DNA of 15,508 nt from Hydrogenothermus sp. (GCA_003978675.1 QNYP01000080.1:1-15508), one strand, 5' to 3'; numbered from the stretch's first letter, positions 7,782 to 15,368 are shown. The notes: a model not told the origin generated them from the letters alone. Translations and numbers: made by a program.

Positions 7782-9158
7782 TTATTTATTTAAGTTCCCT
7801 GTGTTATAAAGGAGTTCTGCGTAAGAAACTTCGCACTGATATTTTGCTTGAGATAAATCAAATTTCGTTTTGTCTCTTAATGTTTGAGTATCTATAAGAT
7901 CTAACATAGATGCCATCTGATTGTTATAACTTTTTTCTGTAATAGATAAAACTTCTTCTGCCATGTTTAAAGCTTCCTTCTTAGTTTTGTATTTTTCATA
8001 TGCATTTATCCATTTATAATAGCTATCGTAAACTTTAAACTTTATGTATTCTTCAAAACCTTTTAGCTTTTGAGAATATGAAGAATAAATTTCCTTTGCA
8101 GATTTATATTTATTCTCTCTTACAAATCCATTAAATACATTCCAAGTTAGTCCAACACCAATTCCCCACCAATTTGCATTGTCAGAAAATAGAAAATCTT
8201 TAGAATCGTTTTCAACAAAAGCAAACGCTCCAATTTTTGGATAGTAATCAGATTTAGCCATTTTTATCATATCTTTAGCTATTAAAACTTTTGCTCTAAC
8301 TGCTTGAAGGTCAGGTCTAAGTTTTAAGGCTAACTTTTGATAATAAGACACCTCTTTTTGTGGTGCATTACATGATAATTCTCCAACTACATCTATATTT
8401 TCGGGAGATACATTAGTTTTTCCCATTGCTAAAAGTAATGCCTTTTTTGCAGTTAAATATTTTGATTTAGCCTCTGTTATTTTATTTTGCATATCTAGCA
8501 TATAAACTTTTGCTCTTAATACATCTGCATAAACAACAAGTCCTGTGTCATACATTTTTTTTGCAACTTCATAATGCTTTTTTGCAGTGTTATAAGCCTC
8601 TTGGGCTATATTCATACCTTCTTTTGCAAGTAAAGCCCCTTTGTATGCTTTTATGACATTCAGGATAGTTCTTTGTTTTTCACTTTCTAACTCTTTTTTT
8701 GAAGATTGTAAATCTTTGGTTTTCATTTGTATAGCAGTTGATATTTTAAAACCTGTAAATATTGGAACTTCCAGTTGCAATTTAGTTTGCCAGTTATTTA
8801 CTTCTGGATATGTTGGTGCATTAAAGTTAATTCCAGAGCCACCAAAGATAGGGTTGAAAGAAGTCATATCTACATATTTAGAAGATTCATTTATATCTAG
8901 TCTTTTTTGGTTTAGAGTATTCATCATTGCATAGCCAGGGTTATCTGTTCTTAAGAAGTTTGCAAATAGCGTTAATTTAGGATATCTAAAACCTTTAGCC
9001 ATATTTAATTCAAATTCTTTTGCCTTTATTAGTTTTTGCTTTGATTTTATTCCAAATCCATTTTGTAAAGCAGTATTTATTGCCTCTTGTAAAGTTATTT
9101 CTTTGGCAAATACTAATCCGCTAAGTAAAAAACTTATACCAATGGCTTTTTTTATCAT
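7782..9158 (-). CDS. TolC-family outer-membrane efflux channel protein
   Basis: This is the outer-membrane channel of the efflux pump. The 458-aa protein starts with a classic signal peptide (positive MIKK, hydrophobic core, LVFA with likely cleavage after residue 18). Two outer-membrane efflux protein repeats follow. Each has long amphipathic helices (for example a first-half helix with AYNTAKKHYEVAKKMYDTG and a second-half one with SITEKSYNNQMASMLDLID) and short beta-strand segments such as GVGLTWNVFNGF. Length and layout are normal. It is the first gene of the three-gene operon, with its own promoter at 9203-9230 and a GGGGAG ribosome binding site. The order channel-adaptor-pump is typical of Cus/Czc-type and many uncharacterised pumps, so it does not define the substrate. 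Confidence 0.92.
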   Translation of the reverse strand: MIKKAIGISFLLSGLVFAKEITLQEAINTALQNGFGIKSKQKLIKAKEFELNMAKGFRYPKLTLFANFLRTDNPGYAMMNTLNQKRLDINESSKYVDMTSFNPIFGGSGINFNAPTYPEVNNWQTKLQLEVPIFTGFKISTAIQMKTKDLQSSKKELESEKQRTILNVIKAYKGALLAKEGMNIAQEAYNTAKKHYEVAKKMYDTGLVVYADVLRAKVYMLDMQNKITEAKSKYLTAKKALLLAMGKTNVSPENIDVVGELSCNAPQKEVSYYQKLALKLRPDLQAVRAKVLIAKDMIKMAKSDYYPKIGAFAFVENDSKDFLFSDNANWWGIGVGLTWNVFNGFVRENKYKSAKEIYSSYSQKLKGFEEYIKFKVYDSYYKWINAYEKYKTKKEALNMAEEVLSITEKSYNNQMASMLDLIDTQTLRDKTKFDLSQAKYQCEVSYAELLYNTGNLNK

Positions 9159-9202
9159 TGCTTCTCCCCTTTTGTATGAAATTATTAGAAAATGCGAATA
9201 TT

Positions 9203-9230
9203 ATTATATATGTATATAAAAATTTTTCAA
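9203..9230 (-). promoter_or_regulatory. Sigma-70-type promoter of the efflux operon
   Basis: On the minus strand TTGAAA (-35, 9225-9230) and a perfect TATAAT (-10, 9203-9208) are separated by 16 bases. A start near 9196 gives a leader of about 38 bases to the tolC-like ATG at 9158. This is the only good promoter in the 180-base gap between the Crp/Fnr gene and the efflux operon. The surroundings are very AT-rich, so chance matches are easier than usual. Confidence 0.6.
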
Positions 9231-9273
9231 TATGATATTTATTAGATTACTATAACTCCTAATATTAGTCTTT

Positions 9274-9355
9274 ATAAAAAAATAAGACCTTAGTTATGAG
9301 ATTTCAAGCTGATTATCATAAATACAAAAATAAGCTTGTTAACTTACAAGGTCTT
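9274..9355 (-). terminator. Terminator-like extended stem-loop after the Crp/Fnr gene
   Basis: Reading the minus strand, AAGACCTT (9348-9355) pairs perfectly with AAGGTCTT (9284-9291). After a 3-base bulge TAAC/AGTTA-type pairing continues (9340-9344 with 9292-9296). An inner CAAGCT/AGCTTG stem (9333-9338 with 9305-9310) then closes a 22-base loop. The outer stem is followed directly by TATTTTTTTATA (9272-9283), a U-tract in the transcript. The 5' arm overlaps the last codons and stop of the Crp/Fnr gene. It probably insulates the efflux operon from the upstream genes. The structure is longer and more AT-rich than a textbook terminator. Confidence 0.6.
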
Positions 9356-10022
9356 CAAAGTAGTCTGGATCTAAGATTTCTATTTTTCCTCTTTCCGTAT
9401 TTATTAATCCTTCCTTTTTCCATTTGCTTATTATTCTTATTGCAGTTTCTACAGTAGTTCCAGTCATTTCTGCTAAATCTTGTCTTGTAATTGGGGCATT
9501 TATAACTAACTTTCCATCTTCCTCTTTTCCTATTTTTTTAGATAGTTCTAAAAGTAAGTTTGCTATTCTACCTTCAACTTTTTCTGCAGCAAGGCTTTTA
9601 AGCCTATCATATGCTTCTAAAAGCTTTTTTGATGCATCACAGGTAATTTTTACTGCAACTGCTGGATATTGAGTTAAAAGTCTAACAAAATCTGCATTGG
9701 AAATGTGTAATACTTTACTATCTATAAGAACCTGTGCTGTATAAGTGCTGTCAGGTTTAGATTCTCCTAAGACTAACCATCCAAAAACTTCTCCAGGAGT
9801 AACTAACCTAAGAATTACAGTTTTACCATCTGCAGTTTCTTTTGTTAGCTTAACAATTCCTGTTTCAACAATGTATATACCTGGTTCTTCATCTCCTTCG
9901 AAAAATATATAATCACCTTTTTTATATTCTCTCTCATGAAAATATCTTGCTATATTATCTATTTCTTCTTCTTTTAAACCCTCAAAAAGATATATATTTT
10001 TTAGAAATTCCTTTTTTTCCAT
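9339..10022 (-). CDS. Crp/Fnr-family transcriptional regulator
   Basis: This 227-aa protein has an N-terminal cyclic-nucleotide-binding-type beta-roll (about residues 10-120), a long dimer helix (about 125-160) and a C-terminal winged helix-turn-helix (about 176-216, PITRQDLAEMTGTTVETAIRIISKWKKEG). The roll keeps the Gly-Glu pair (77-78). The Arg-Ser phosphate contact of E. coli CRP is not present; the region reads GESKPDSTYTAQ. cAMP is therefore unlikely. There is no N-terminal cysteine cluster and only one Cys (128), so an FNR-type iron-sulfur sensor is ruled out. The recognition helix has ETAIR instead of the FNR/CRP ETVSR. The start uses GGAG 8 bases upstream of the ATG. It lies 31 bases after the MCE gene and is probably in its operon. 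The adjacent efflux operon is a plausible but unproven target. Confidence 0.9.
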   Translation of the reverse strand: MEKKEFLKNIYLFEGLKEEEIDNIARYFHEREYKKGDYIFFEGDEEPGIYIVETGIVKLTKETADGKTVILRLVTPGEVFGWLVLGESKPDSTYTAQVLIDSKVLHISNADFVRLLTQYPAVAVKITCDASKKLLEAYDRLKSLAAEKVEGRIANLLLELSKKIGKEEDGKLVINAPITRQDLAEMTGTTVETAIRIISKWKKEGLINTERGKIEILDPDYFEDLVS

Positions 10023-10053
10023 ACTCCCAACTCCATAGTTCTTAGTTATCTTA

Positions 10054-11601
10054 TTATCTCACAGCATTGGATAATCCTAACATATATTTAAGATAATCAT
10101 CAGTAAACATTAGTCCAGCCCCAAAATAAACTCCTCTGTATTCTGGAACTAACAAATCAGAACCTCCAAATCTAAAAAATAATGGACTTTTTTTTAATTT
10201 ATAGAAAAGTCCTAAATCAAGTTCTGGACTATTTGGTTCATTCCATACATATTTTCTATCAAATTTGTAAACGTCTAGGTTTAGCCTAGTATTTTCACTA
10301 AACCACCAGTCTACTCCTGCACCAGCAGAAGACTCTTTTAAACCTGCTCTAGCCCATAAATTACCGTATCTGGTTTTCCATATTTGCCTTGCATATTGTA
10401 GGTCAACAAGTATATTTAAATCTCTCTTAGTCCTTGTTGAAACAGTTCCATTGGTATTAATTTCTTCAACTTCTGATATATTACCGTTAGAGTTTGAAAG
10501 TAATGATACGTATATATACCTATCATCCTTAGGCATGAGAGTAATAGAAACACCAGCCTTTTTATCTTTATTTCCTGTGTGTTGTTCTCCAAATAAAGAT
10601 ACATAAAGTTTTGATTCATTTATGACTTTAAATGGCTTTGAAAAATCCTTTATACCTTCATTAACAGTGTTATATAAAGAATCCTCATTAACAAGCTTTC
10701 CTAAAGTTCCTTTACCTTCATTAATTTTTGCTAAAATAGTATCAAGTTTTTTTGCAGATGACCTGATATATTTGATAGCTTTTCTGATATCTTTTTGATT
10801 ATCTGATAAAATTTCTTTGGCTTTTTCTGAAGCAATATTTATATTATCTATAGTTGTAGGAACTTTTTTCTCTAAGGTTTTTGCTACATTCCTTAGACTT
10901 ACAATTATTTGTCTTATATCTTCTTTATTATCTCCTGTAATTTGCTCTAAATTGTCGGCAATTCTTTCAATCTTTTTCACTAAAGGAGGAATTGTTTCTT
11001 TTAACTGTGCTGTGATTTTTTCTATATTTTCTATAGATTTCCTTAAGTTCTCTCTGTTTTCTGCTACAACTTGCCTTGTTTCCACAGCTAAAGAATTAAT
11101 ATTGTCAATAAGCTTAACTAATCTTCCATTTCCAACAGCTTCATTTAAATTATCCATTAATTTTTCAAATTTTTTCGCAGCTAAAGATATATCGTTAAAA
11201 GTATCTTCTGCAGATGCTAAAGTTAAAGTTCTTTCAATTTTTCCTTTTTCTGGTATAACTGGACTTTCTGGTGAACCGGGGTCTATATAAACATATTTAT
11301 CTCCCATTAATCCCATAGTTTTTATGTAAGCTTTTGCATTTTGATGTATCGGAATATCTTCCTTTATTGCAACAACTACTTTTATTTTCCCATCCTCATA
11401 ATAAATGTCTTTAACTTTTCCAGCTTTTAGTCCTTTAACACTAACATCGGAACCTTTAGATAAACCAGAAATATCATCAAAATATAAAAAATACTCTTTT
11501 GTATCTCCTGTCCAGTTTTTACTTTCAAAAGTAATTATCAAATATCCTGCTATTAAAGCTGTAAATAAAACAAAAATTCCTACTTTAAAAGGACTGTTCA
11601 T
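10054..11601 (-). CDS. MCE-domain (MlaD-like) lipid-transport protein with helical stalk and barrel-like C-terminus
   Basis: MCE proteins form hexameric tubes that move lipids between the inner and outer membranes. This 515-aa protein has a TM anchor (about 4-25) and a single MCE domain (about 33-122, including FDDISGLSKGSDVSVKGL and GLMGDKYVYIDPG). A long helical region follows (about 130-290) with three 43-residue-spaced units starting at 181, 224 and 267, and then the motif GKGTLGKLVNEDSLY (296-310), common in longer MCE proteins. Residues 331-515 differ: about eleven short alternating-polarity segments, ending in GVYFGAGLMFTDDYLKYMLG, look like an antiparallel beta-barrel or sheet. I recall similar C-termini in deltaproteobacterial MCE proteins, so this is a family feature rather than a chance fusion. 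It begins 3 bases after the upstream stop with no visible Shine-Dalgarno, which suggests translational coupling. No MlaE/MlaF genes lie nearby. Confidence 0.88.
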   Translation of the reverse strand: MNSPFKVGIFVLFTALIAGYLIITFESKNWTGDTKEYFLYFDDISGLSKGSDVSVKGLKAGKVKDIYYEDGKIKVVVAIKEDIPIHQNAKAYIKTMGLMGDKYVYIDPGSPESPVIPEKGKIERTLTLASAEDTFNDISLAAKKFEKLMDNLNEAVGNGRLVKLIDNINSLAVETRQVVAENRENLRKSIENIEKITAQLKETIPPLVKKIERIADNLEQITGDNKEDIRQIIVSLRNVAKTLEKKVPTTIDNINIASEKAKEILSDNQKDIRKAIKYIRSSAKKLDTILAKINEGKGTLGKLVNEDSLYNTVNEGIKDFSKPFKVINESKLYVSLFGEQHTGNKDKKAGVSITLMPKDDRYIYVSLLSNSNGNISEVEEINTNGTVSTRTKRDLNILVDLQYARQIWKTRYGNLWARAGLKESSAGAGVDWWFSENTRLNLDVYKFDRKYVWNEPNSPELDLGLFYKLKKSPLFFRFGGSDLLVPEYRGVYFGAGLMFTDDYLKYMLGLSNAVR

Positions 11602-11604
11602 TTT

Positions 11605-12600
11605 TTATTTTTCAATTATTGTTTCTTCTACTTTCATACCAAAGTGTCTTCCTGCTTCTTCTACGTATCCAAGGATTTCGTCTCCTACCTTTAAGTCAAC
11701 TACTGATATTAAAGAGCCATCTGCTCCTACAACTCTAATTGTTTCTGCATTTTGTAAAACTGCAGAAAGTTTTTTCCCTTCATATTCTGCTTCTATTAAA
11801 AGCATAGGTCTTCTTTCTACTTTTGCTCTGCCTACATAAACAACTCTACCGTTTCCTTCTGTATCGTAAACCATAACTTCCTTTCCAGCAGAAAGCTCGC
11901 ATAAATAAACAGTTTTTCCACCAGGAACCCTCGTATACATATGAACTGCTCCAGCATTTACTCTAAATGGTCTAGATGCAACGTAAGGACTTTCTTCTGT
12001 TTCAGCATGAACAAAAATCATTCCTGCTGATGAATTTCCAACAAGCATACCTTCTCCACGCTTTAATAAAGAAGTAGTATCAACAGCAACCCTATCTCCC
12101 ATTCCAACAGGAGTAATAGATACTACTTTAGCCTTTACAAGGTTTAATTTTTCAGATTGTTGTTTCACAACATTAGATATTTTTTTGATTTGGTTTATAT
12201 CCTTAGTATTTACTACTATACCTTTTACTCCTTTTTCTAATATACCTATTGCTGTTTCTGCTTCTTCTTGGTTTTTAACAAATGTGTAGATGTTATCTGA
12301 TTGAGCTATTAGGTTTTCTAAAGGAATAATTGTCCAATCTGTTGTTTCTACAATAACTTTTTTTCCACTTTTAGCTATAGATGCAGCTTTTTCTTCATCT
12401 TGCTTGTTTTCTATTTTTACAATTACAAAATCATCACTTAAACTTCCATCTTTGCAAGCACATATAAATTTAACTCTACCAAGTTTTTTTGCTAAATCTA
12501 ATTTATCTTCTGGAACGATGATAGCATCTGCTCCAGATTCTATGGCAGTAGTTATTAAAACTTTATCAAAATTTCTAGCATCTACTATAAATTCTTTCAT
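11605..12600 (-). CDS. 3-dehydroquinate synthase II (archaeal-type)
   Basis: This family (PF01959, AroB' of Methanocaldococcus) oxidatively deaminates and cyclises 2-amino-3,7-dideoxy-D-threo-hept-6-ulosonate to 3-dehydroquinate. It provides an entry to the shikimate pathway that does not use DAHP and AroB. The 331-aa protein has the diagnostic central block PVGMGDRVAVDTTSLLKRGEGMLVGNSSAGMIFVHAE (about 164-200), here broken by Ala/Thr variations, followed by RPFRVNAGAVHMYTRVPGGKTVYLCEL (about 210-236). The C-terminal beta-rich domain includes VGRAKVERRPMLLIEAE. The length is slightly below archaeal members (about 350-370). The start has GAGGAG 6 bases upstream of the ATG. It precedes the MCE gene by only 3 bases, an unrelated function. 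The partner aldolase (AroA') is not in the window. Confidence 0.9.
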   Translation of the reverse strand: MKEFIVDARNFDKVLITTAIESGADAIIVPEDKLDLAKKLGRVKFICACKDGSLSDDFVIVKIENKQDEEKAASIAKSGKKVIVETTDWTIIPLENLIAQSDNIYTFVKNQEEAETAIGILEKGVKGIVVNTKDINQIKKISNVVKQQSEKLNLVKAKVVSITPVGMGDRVAVDTTSLLKRGEGMLVGNSSAGMIFVHAETEESPYVASRPFRVNAGAVHMYTRVPGGKTVYLCELSAGKEVMVYDTEGNGRVVYVGRAKVERRPMLLIEAEYEGKKLSAVLQNAETIRVVGADGSLISVVDLKVGDEILGYVEEAGRHFGMKVEETIIEK

Positions 12601-12625
12601 TGCTTCTCCTCATTAGAATAGGTTT

Positions 12626-12653
12626 TATGATATTCTAAAATAATAATATCATA
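12626..12653. repeat. Perfect inverted repeat upstream of dehydroquinate synthase gene
   Basis: TATGATATT (12626-12634) and AATATCATA (12645-12653) are perfect reverse complements separated by 10 bases. The repeat sits in the 59-base gap between the UbiE-like methyltransferase stop and the dehydroquinate synthase start. On the plus strand it is followed by TTTTTGTT but no plus-strand gene precedes it. On the minus strand only AAAACC follows. With one G:C pair per arm it is a weak terminator, so an operator for a dimeric regulator is at least as likely. I see no convincing promoter in the gap. Confidence 0.55.
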
Positions 12654-12659
12654 TTTTTG

Positions 12660-13328
12660 TTAACTTTCCTTTCTAAATACTGCTAAAACCAAAAGACCAA
12701 ACAATTTTTTTTCTATGTATGTAGCTTTAAAACCATTTTTTTCAAAAAGATTTATAAGTTCTTTTACTGTTAATGAGTTTTCTATACTGTGAATAAAATA
12801 GTCATATTCTTCTTTTGTAAATATGAGTCTTCCTATGGGTTTAAATATGAATTTCATAAAAAACATTGTCAAAAAATAAATAAATTTAGATGGTTTTGGT
12901 ATTTCTAAGATAGAAATTTCTCCTTCTTCTTTTAGCAATTTTTTTAAGTTTATTAGGATATCCTTATAATTTAAATGCCTAAAAGTTAAAGAAAAAAATA
13001 TATTTGTTATTGTTTGATTTTTTAAAGGTAGATTATGAGCATCTGCTAGGATAAAACTTGCACTTGGTAGTTTCTTTTTTGCTAATTTTAGCATACTAAA
13101 AGAAACATCTACACCTATCAGATATACATTTGAATAACTTTCATTTATTTTTCTTAATATTTCTCCTGTTCCTGTTCCTATATCTAAGACTGTTTCTTTT
13201 ACCGTTGTATTTTCTATGAGTTCACTTTGCCACTTATGGATATATCCGAATGTAAATTTTTCTAAAAATTTATCATAAACTTTTGATACAGAGCTAAAAA
13301 CTTTAGAAGCTATTTTTGTATTTGCCAT
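12660..13328 (-). CDS. UbiE/MenG-family quinone methyltransferase
   Basis: This class I SAM-dependent methyltransferase has 222 aa. Motif I is VLDIGTGTGE (47-56), the acidic end of strand 2 is VDVSFSML (73-80), motif II is DAHNLP (96-101) and motif III is ISILEIPKP (138-146). The run from FFSLTFRHL through EIPKPSKF to EEYDYFIHSIE follows the UbiE/MenG pattern (FGLRN, EFSKP, YxYLxxSI), so C-methylation of a demethylmenaquinone-type ring is the most likely role. Aquificales use unusual quinones such as menathioquinone, so the exact substrate is open. It lies 7 bases after the unknown 140-aa gene, with only a weak TAAAG-type ribosome binding site. It probably acts in the cytosol at the membrane surface. 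Confidence 0.8.
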   Translation of the reverse strand: MANTKIASKVFSSVSKVYDKFLEKFTFGYIHKWQSELIENTTVKETVLDIGTGTGEILRKINESYSNVYLIGVDVSFSMLKLAKKKLPSASFILADAHNLPLKNQTITNIFFSLTFRHLNYKDILINLKKLLKEEGEISILEIPKPSKFIYFLTMFFMKFIFKPIGRLIFTKEEYDYFIHSIENSLTVKELINLFEKNGFKATYIEKKLFGLLVLAVFRKES

Positions 13329-13335
13329 CTTTACT

Positions 13336-13758
13336 TTAAGTTATTTTTTCTATGTTAAAGATTAGATTTCCGTAAGTATCATATGTTATTTCTATGTTTA
13401 ACAGATAGTTATTTTTTTTATCTTTAAAGTTTATATAATTAAACATGCTTACTTTACCATTACTTTTTATTCTTATTTTTCTTGTTAATATAGCAAAATC
13501 TGTTTTCAATACATAATCTGCTTTTAGGTATGGTCCATCTGCATGCTCTATTTTCTCTATTTTTTCTATTTCTGGTAAAGATAGACTTTCTATTTCTAGC
13601 CAATCATCGTATAACTCTTCATTTTCAACAACTATTTTTATAGTTTTATCTATCCGTGAAAAATCTATTTCTGCAGTTTCAAAATCGTAAATATCTTTTA
13701 TTCTATTGAAAATTTGCCGAAAGTTTTCTTCAACTTCCTTTAAAATACCTTTTTCCAA
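13336..13758 (-). CDS. Hypothetical protein between hspR and the methyltransferase
   Basis: I do not recognise this 140-aa protein. It has no signal peptide, no transmembrane segment and no cysteine. The first 25 residues look helical, and the rest is mixed charged alpha/beta with alternating hydrophobic strands (for example KTIKIVVENEELY, LNIEITYDTYGNLIFNIEKIT). The start is TTG, chosen because GAGG, in the last hspR codons, lies 8 bases upstream and no ATG occurs nearby in frame. It is 3 bases from the hspR stop and 7 bases from the methyltransferase start, so it belongs to the same transcript. Context suggests housekeeping or heat-shock co-expression but gives no function. Confidence 0.75.
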   Translation of the reverse strand: MEKGILKEVEENFRQIFNRIKDIYDFETAEIDFSRIDKTIKIVVENEELYDDWLEIESLSLPEIEKIEKIEHADGPYLKADYVLKTDFAILTRKIRIKSNGKVSMFNYINFKDKKNNYLLNIEITYDTYGNLIFNIEKIT

Positions 13759-13761
13759 AGG

Positions 13762-14190
13762 TTAATCCTCATCTTTTTTGTAAGTATTATAAATATAATC
13801 TTCCAATTTTGTAATTTGAATTTTAGGCATTCTAACAAGGGCTTTTGTCTGTTCTTCTATATCTTCTGCATATCTTCTTTTTATTTCTTCCTGTATGTAA
13901 TCAAGTAAATACTCTATTTGTTTTTGCATTTGTTCCATTTGTTCTTTCATTCTTAGAATTGCATCAACTCCTGCCAAATTAACTCCAAGTTCTCTGGTCA
14001 AAAATAGGATAAATTCCAGTTTTTCTAAATCTTCTTGGGAATATAGCCTTGTTTTTCCTTCTGTTCTTGAAGGCACAAGTAAACCTTCCCTTTCATATAA
14101 TCTTAAAGTTTGAGGATGTATGTTATACATTCTTGATACTGCTCCTATCATATACACAGGTTCTTTCTTCTTGTCCTTATCCTTTCTCAT
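13762..14190 (-). CDS. hspR: HspR-type MerR-family heat-shock repressor
   Basis: HspR represses chaperone genes by binding HAIR-type inverted repeats, usually with DnaK as co-repressor. This 142-aa protein has a MerR-type winged helix-turn-helix at residues 11-75. It carries the HspR pattern PVYMIGAVSRMYNIHPQTLRLYEREGLL, broken here only by small substitutions, then SRTEGKTRLYSQEDL and RELGVNLAGVDAIL. A coiled coil (about 78-110) and a basic tail follow. It lies 16 bases downstream of dnaJ, matching the dnaK-grpE-dnaJ-hspR order of other bacteria. GAGGAG is close to the ATG. No HAIR sequence is visible, as expected if the regulated promoter lies upstream of dnaK or dnaJ outside the window. 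Confidence 0.9.
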   Translation of the reverse strand: MRKDKDKKKEPVYMIGAVSRMYNIHPQTLRLYEREGLLVPSRTEGKTRLYSQEDLEKLEFILFLTRELGVNLAGVDAILRMKEQMEQMQKQIEYLLDYIQEEIKRRYAEDIEEQTKALVRMPKIQITKLEDYIYNTYKKDED

Positions 14191-14206
14191 AGCTCCTCAC
14201 CTCTTG

Positions 14207-15368
14207 TTAGTTTTCTACCTTTTCAAATCTGTGTGAAACAGGTGGTATTTCTTTTCTTAAATCTTCGACTAACTTCTTACCCTTCTTAGAAAGTTTTTCT
14301 ATCGATGGAATATTAACATTTACAACAACAAACATATCTCCATAACCAGAAGATTTTAGCTTTGGCATACCTTTACCAGATACTCTTATTTTATCTCCAC
14401 TTTGAGTTCCAGCGGGTATGTTAACTTCAACTTTTTTACCATCAAGTGTAGGGACTTCTAAACTTGTTCCCTCTATAGCTTCAATAACATTTATGTTAGC
14501 TTTTATATATAAATTATCTCCTTTTCTGGTAAATAATGGGTCTGGTTTTACGTTTATGATTACCCATAAATCTCCAGCAGGTCCTCCGAATTTTCCACTA
14601 TGTCCTTTTCCAGGAACTCTAAGTTTGTTTCCATTATCTACTCCAGGTGGAACTCTAACCTTTACAGTTTCAGTTTTTAAAGTTAAACCTCTTCCATTAC
14701 AGGTAGAACAAGGTTGCTGTATGTATCCTAAACCTTGGCATCTTGAACAAGTCTGGGCTATTTGCATAAACCCTGCTTGATAAACAATTTGCCCTGAACC
14801 TCCACATTCTGGACAAGTTTGGGGAGTGCTTCCAGGCTCATTTCCTGTTCCTGCACATTTTTCACAAACTACATACCTTGGAACCTCTAATGTTAAAGTT
14901 GTCCCTTCATATGCATCTTTCAATGATATTGTTATAGTTTGATATATATCTTCTCCTTTTTGTGGTCTTTGTGCTCTTTCTTGAGAAGTTCTATCACCGC
15001 GTCTTCTTCTACCTCCTAAAAACTCTCCTAAAATATCGTCTAAATCATCAAATATACTTCCGAAACCACCACTTCTGCCAAAACCACCAAAATGTTTAAA
15101 TATTTCTTCAAAATCTATGTTTTCTGCTGATGCCCCTCCACCTTGAAAAGCAGAATGTCCAAATTGGTCGTATAGTTTCCTTTTTTCTGGGTCTGATAAA
15201 ACTTGATAAGCTTCACTTATTTCTTTAAATTTTTCTTCTGCTTCCTTATTACCGGGATTTAAATCTGGATGATATTTCCTAGCAAGTCTTCTATATGCTT
15301 TTTTTATCTCATCCTGGGTTGCATTCCTACTTACCCCTAGTATTTCATAATAATCTTTTTTTTGCCAT
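14207..15368 (-). CDS. dnaJ: Chaperone protein DnaJ, with a one-base frameshift at codons 3-5
   Basis: DnaJ stimulates the ATPase of DnaK and delivers unfolded clients in the cytosol. The parts of a class A J-protein are all present. Numbering from the repaired start, these are a J-domain (1-70, HPD at 33-35), a Gly/Phe-rich linker (75-120), and four CxxCxGxG zinc motifs (Cys168/171, 185/188, 207/210, 220/223). Two C-terminal client-binding domains complete the 386-aa chain. The expected start MAKKDYYEIL is visible as ATG GCA at 15363-15368, but eight A's follow (15356-15363 region) where seven would keep the frame. The ATG frame therefore stops at TGA seven codons in. A sequencing or assembly indel, or slippage, is likely. 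The open frame running on to 15496 is an artefact of the chimeric right end. hspR follows 16 bases downstream. Confidence 0.92.

Noticed and set aside
9183..9268. Three CTAATA elements on the minus strand around the efflux promoter
   Set aside because: Spacings are unequal (23 and 57 bases) and the region is so AT-rich that such hexamers are expected by chance.
10817..11839. Long plus-strand open frames opposite the MCE and dehydroquinate synthase genes
   Set aside because: They lie wholly antisense to well-supported genes, have no ribosome binding sites and show low-complexity Ser/Phe/Ile-rich translations.
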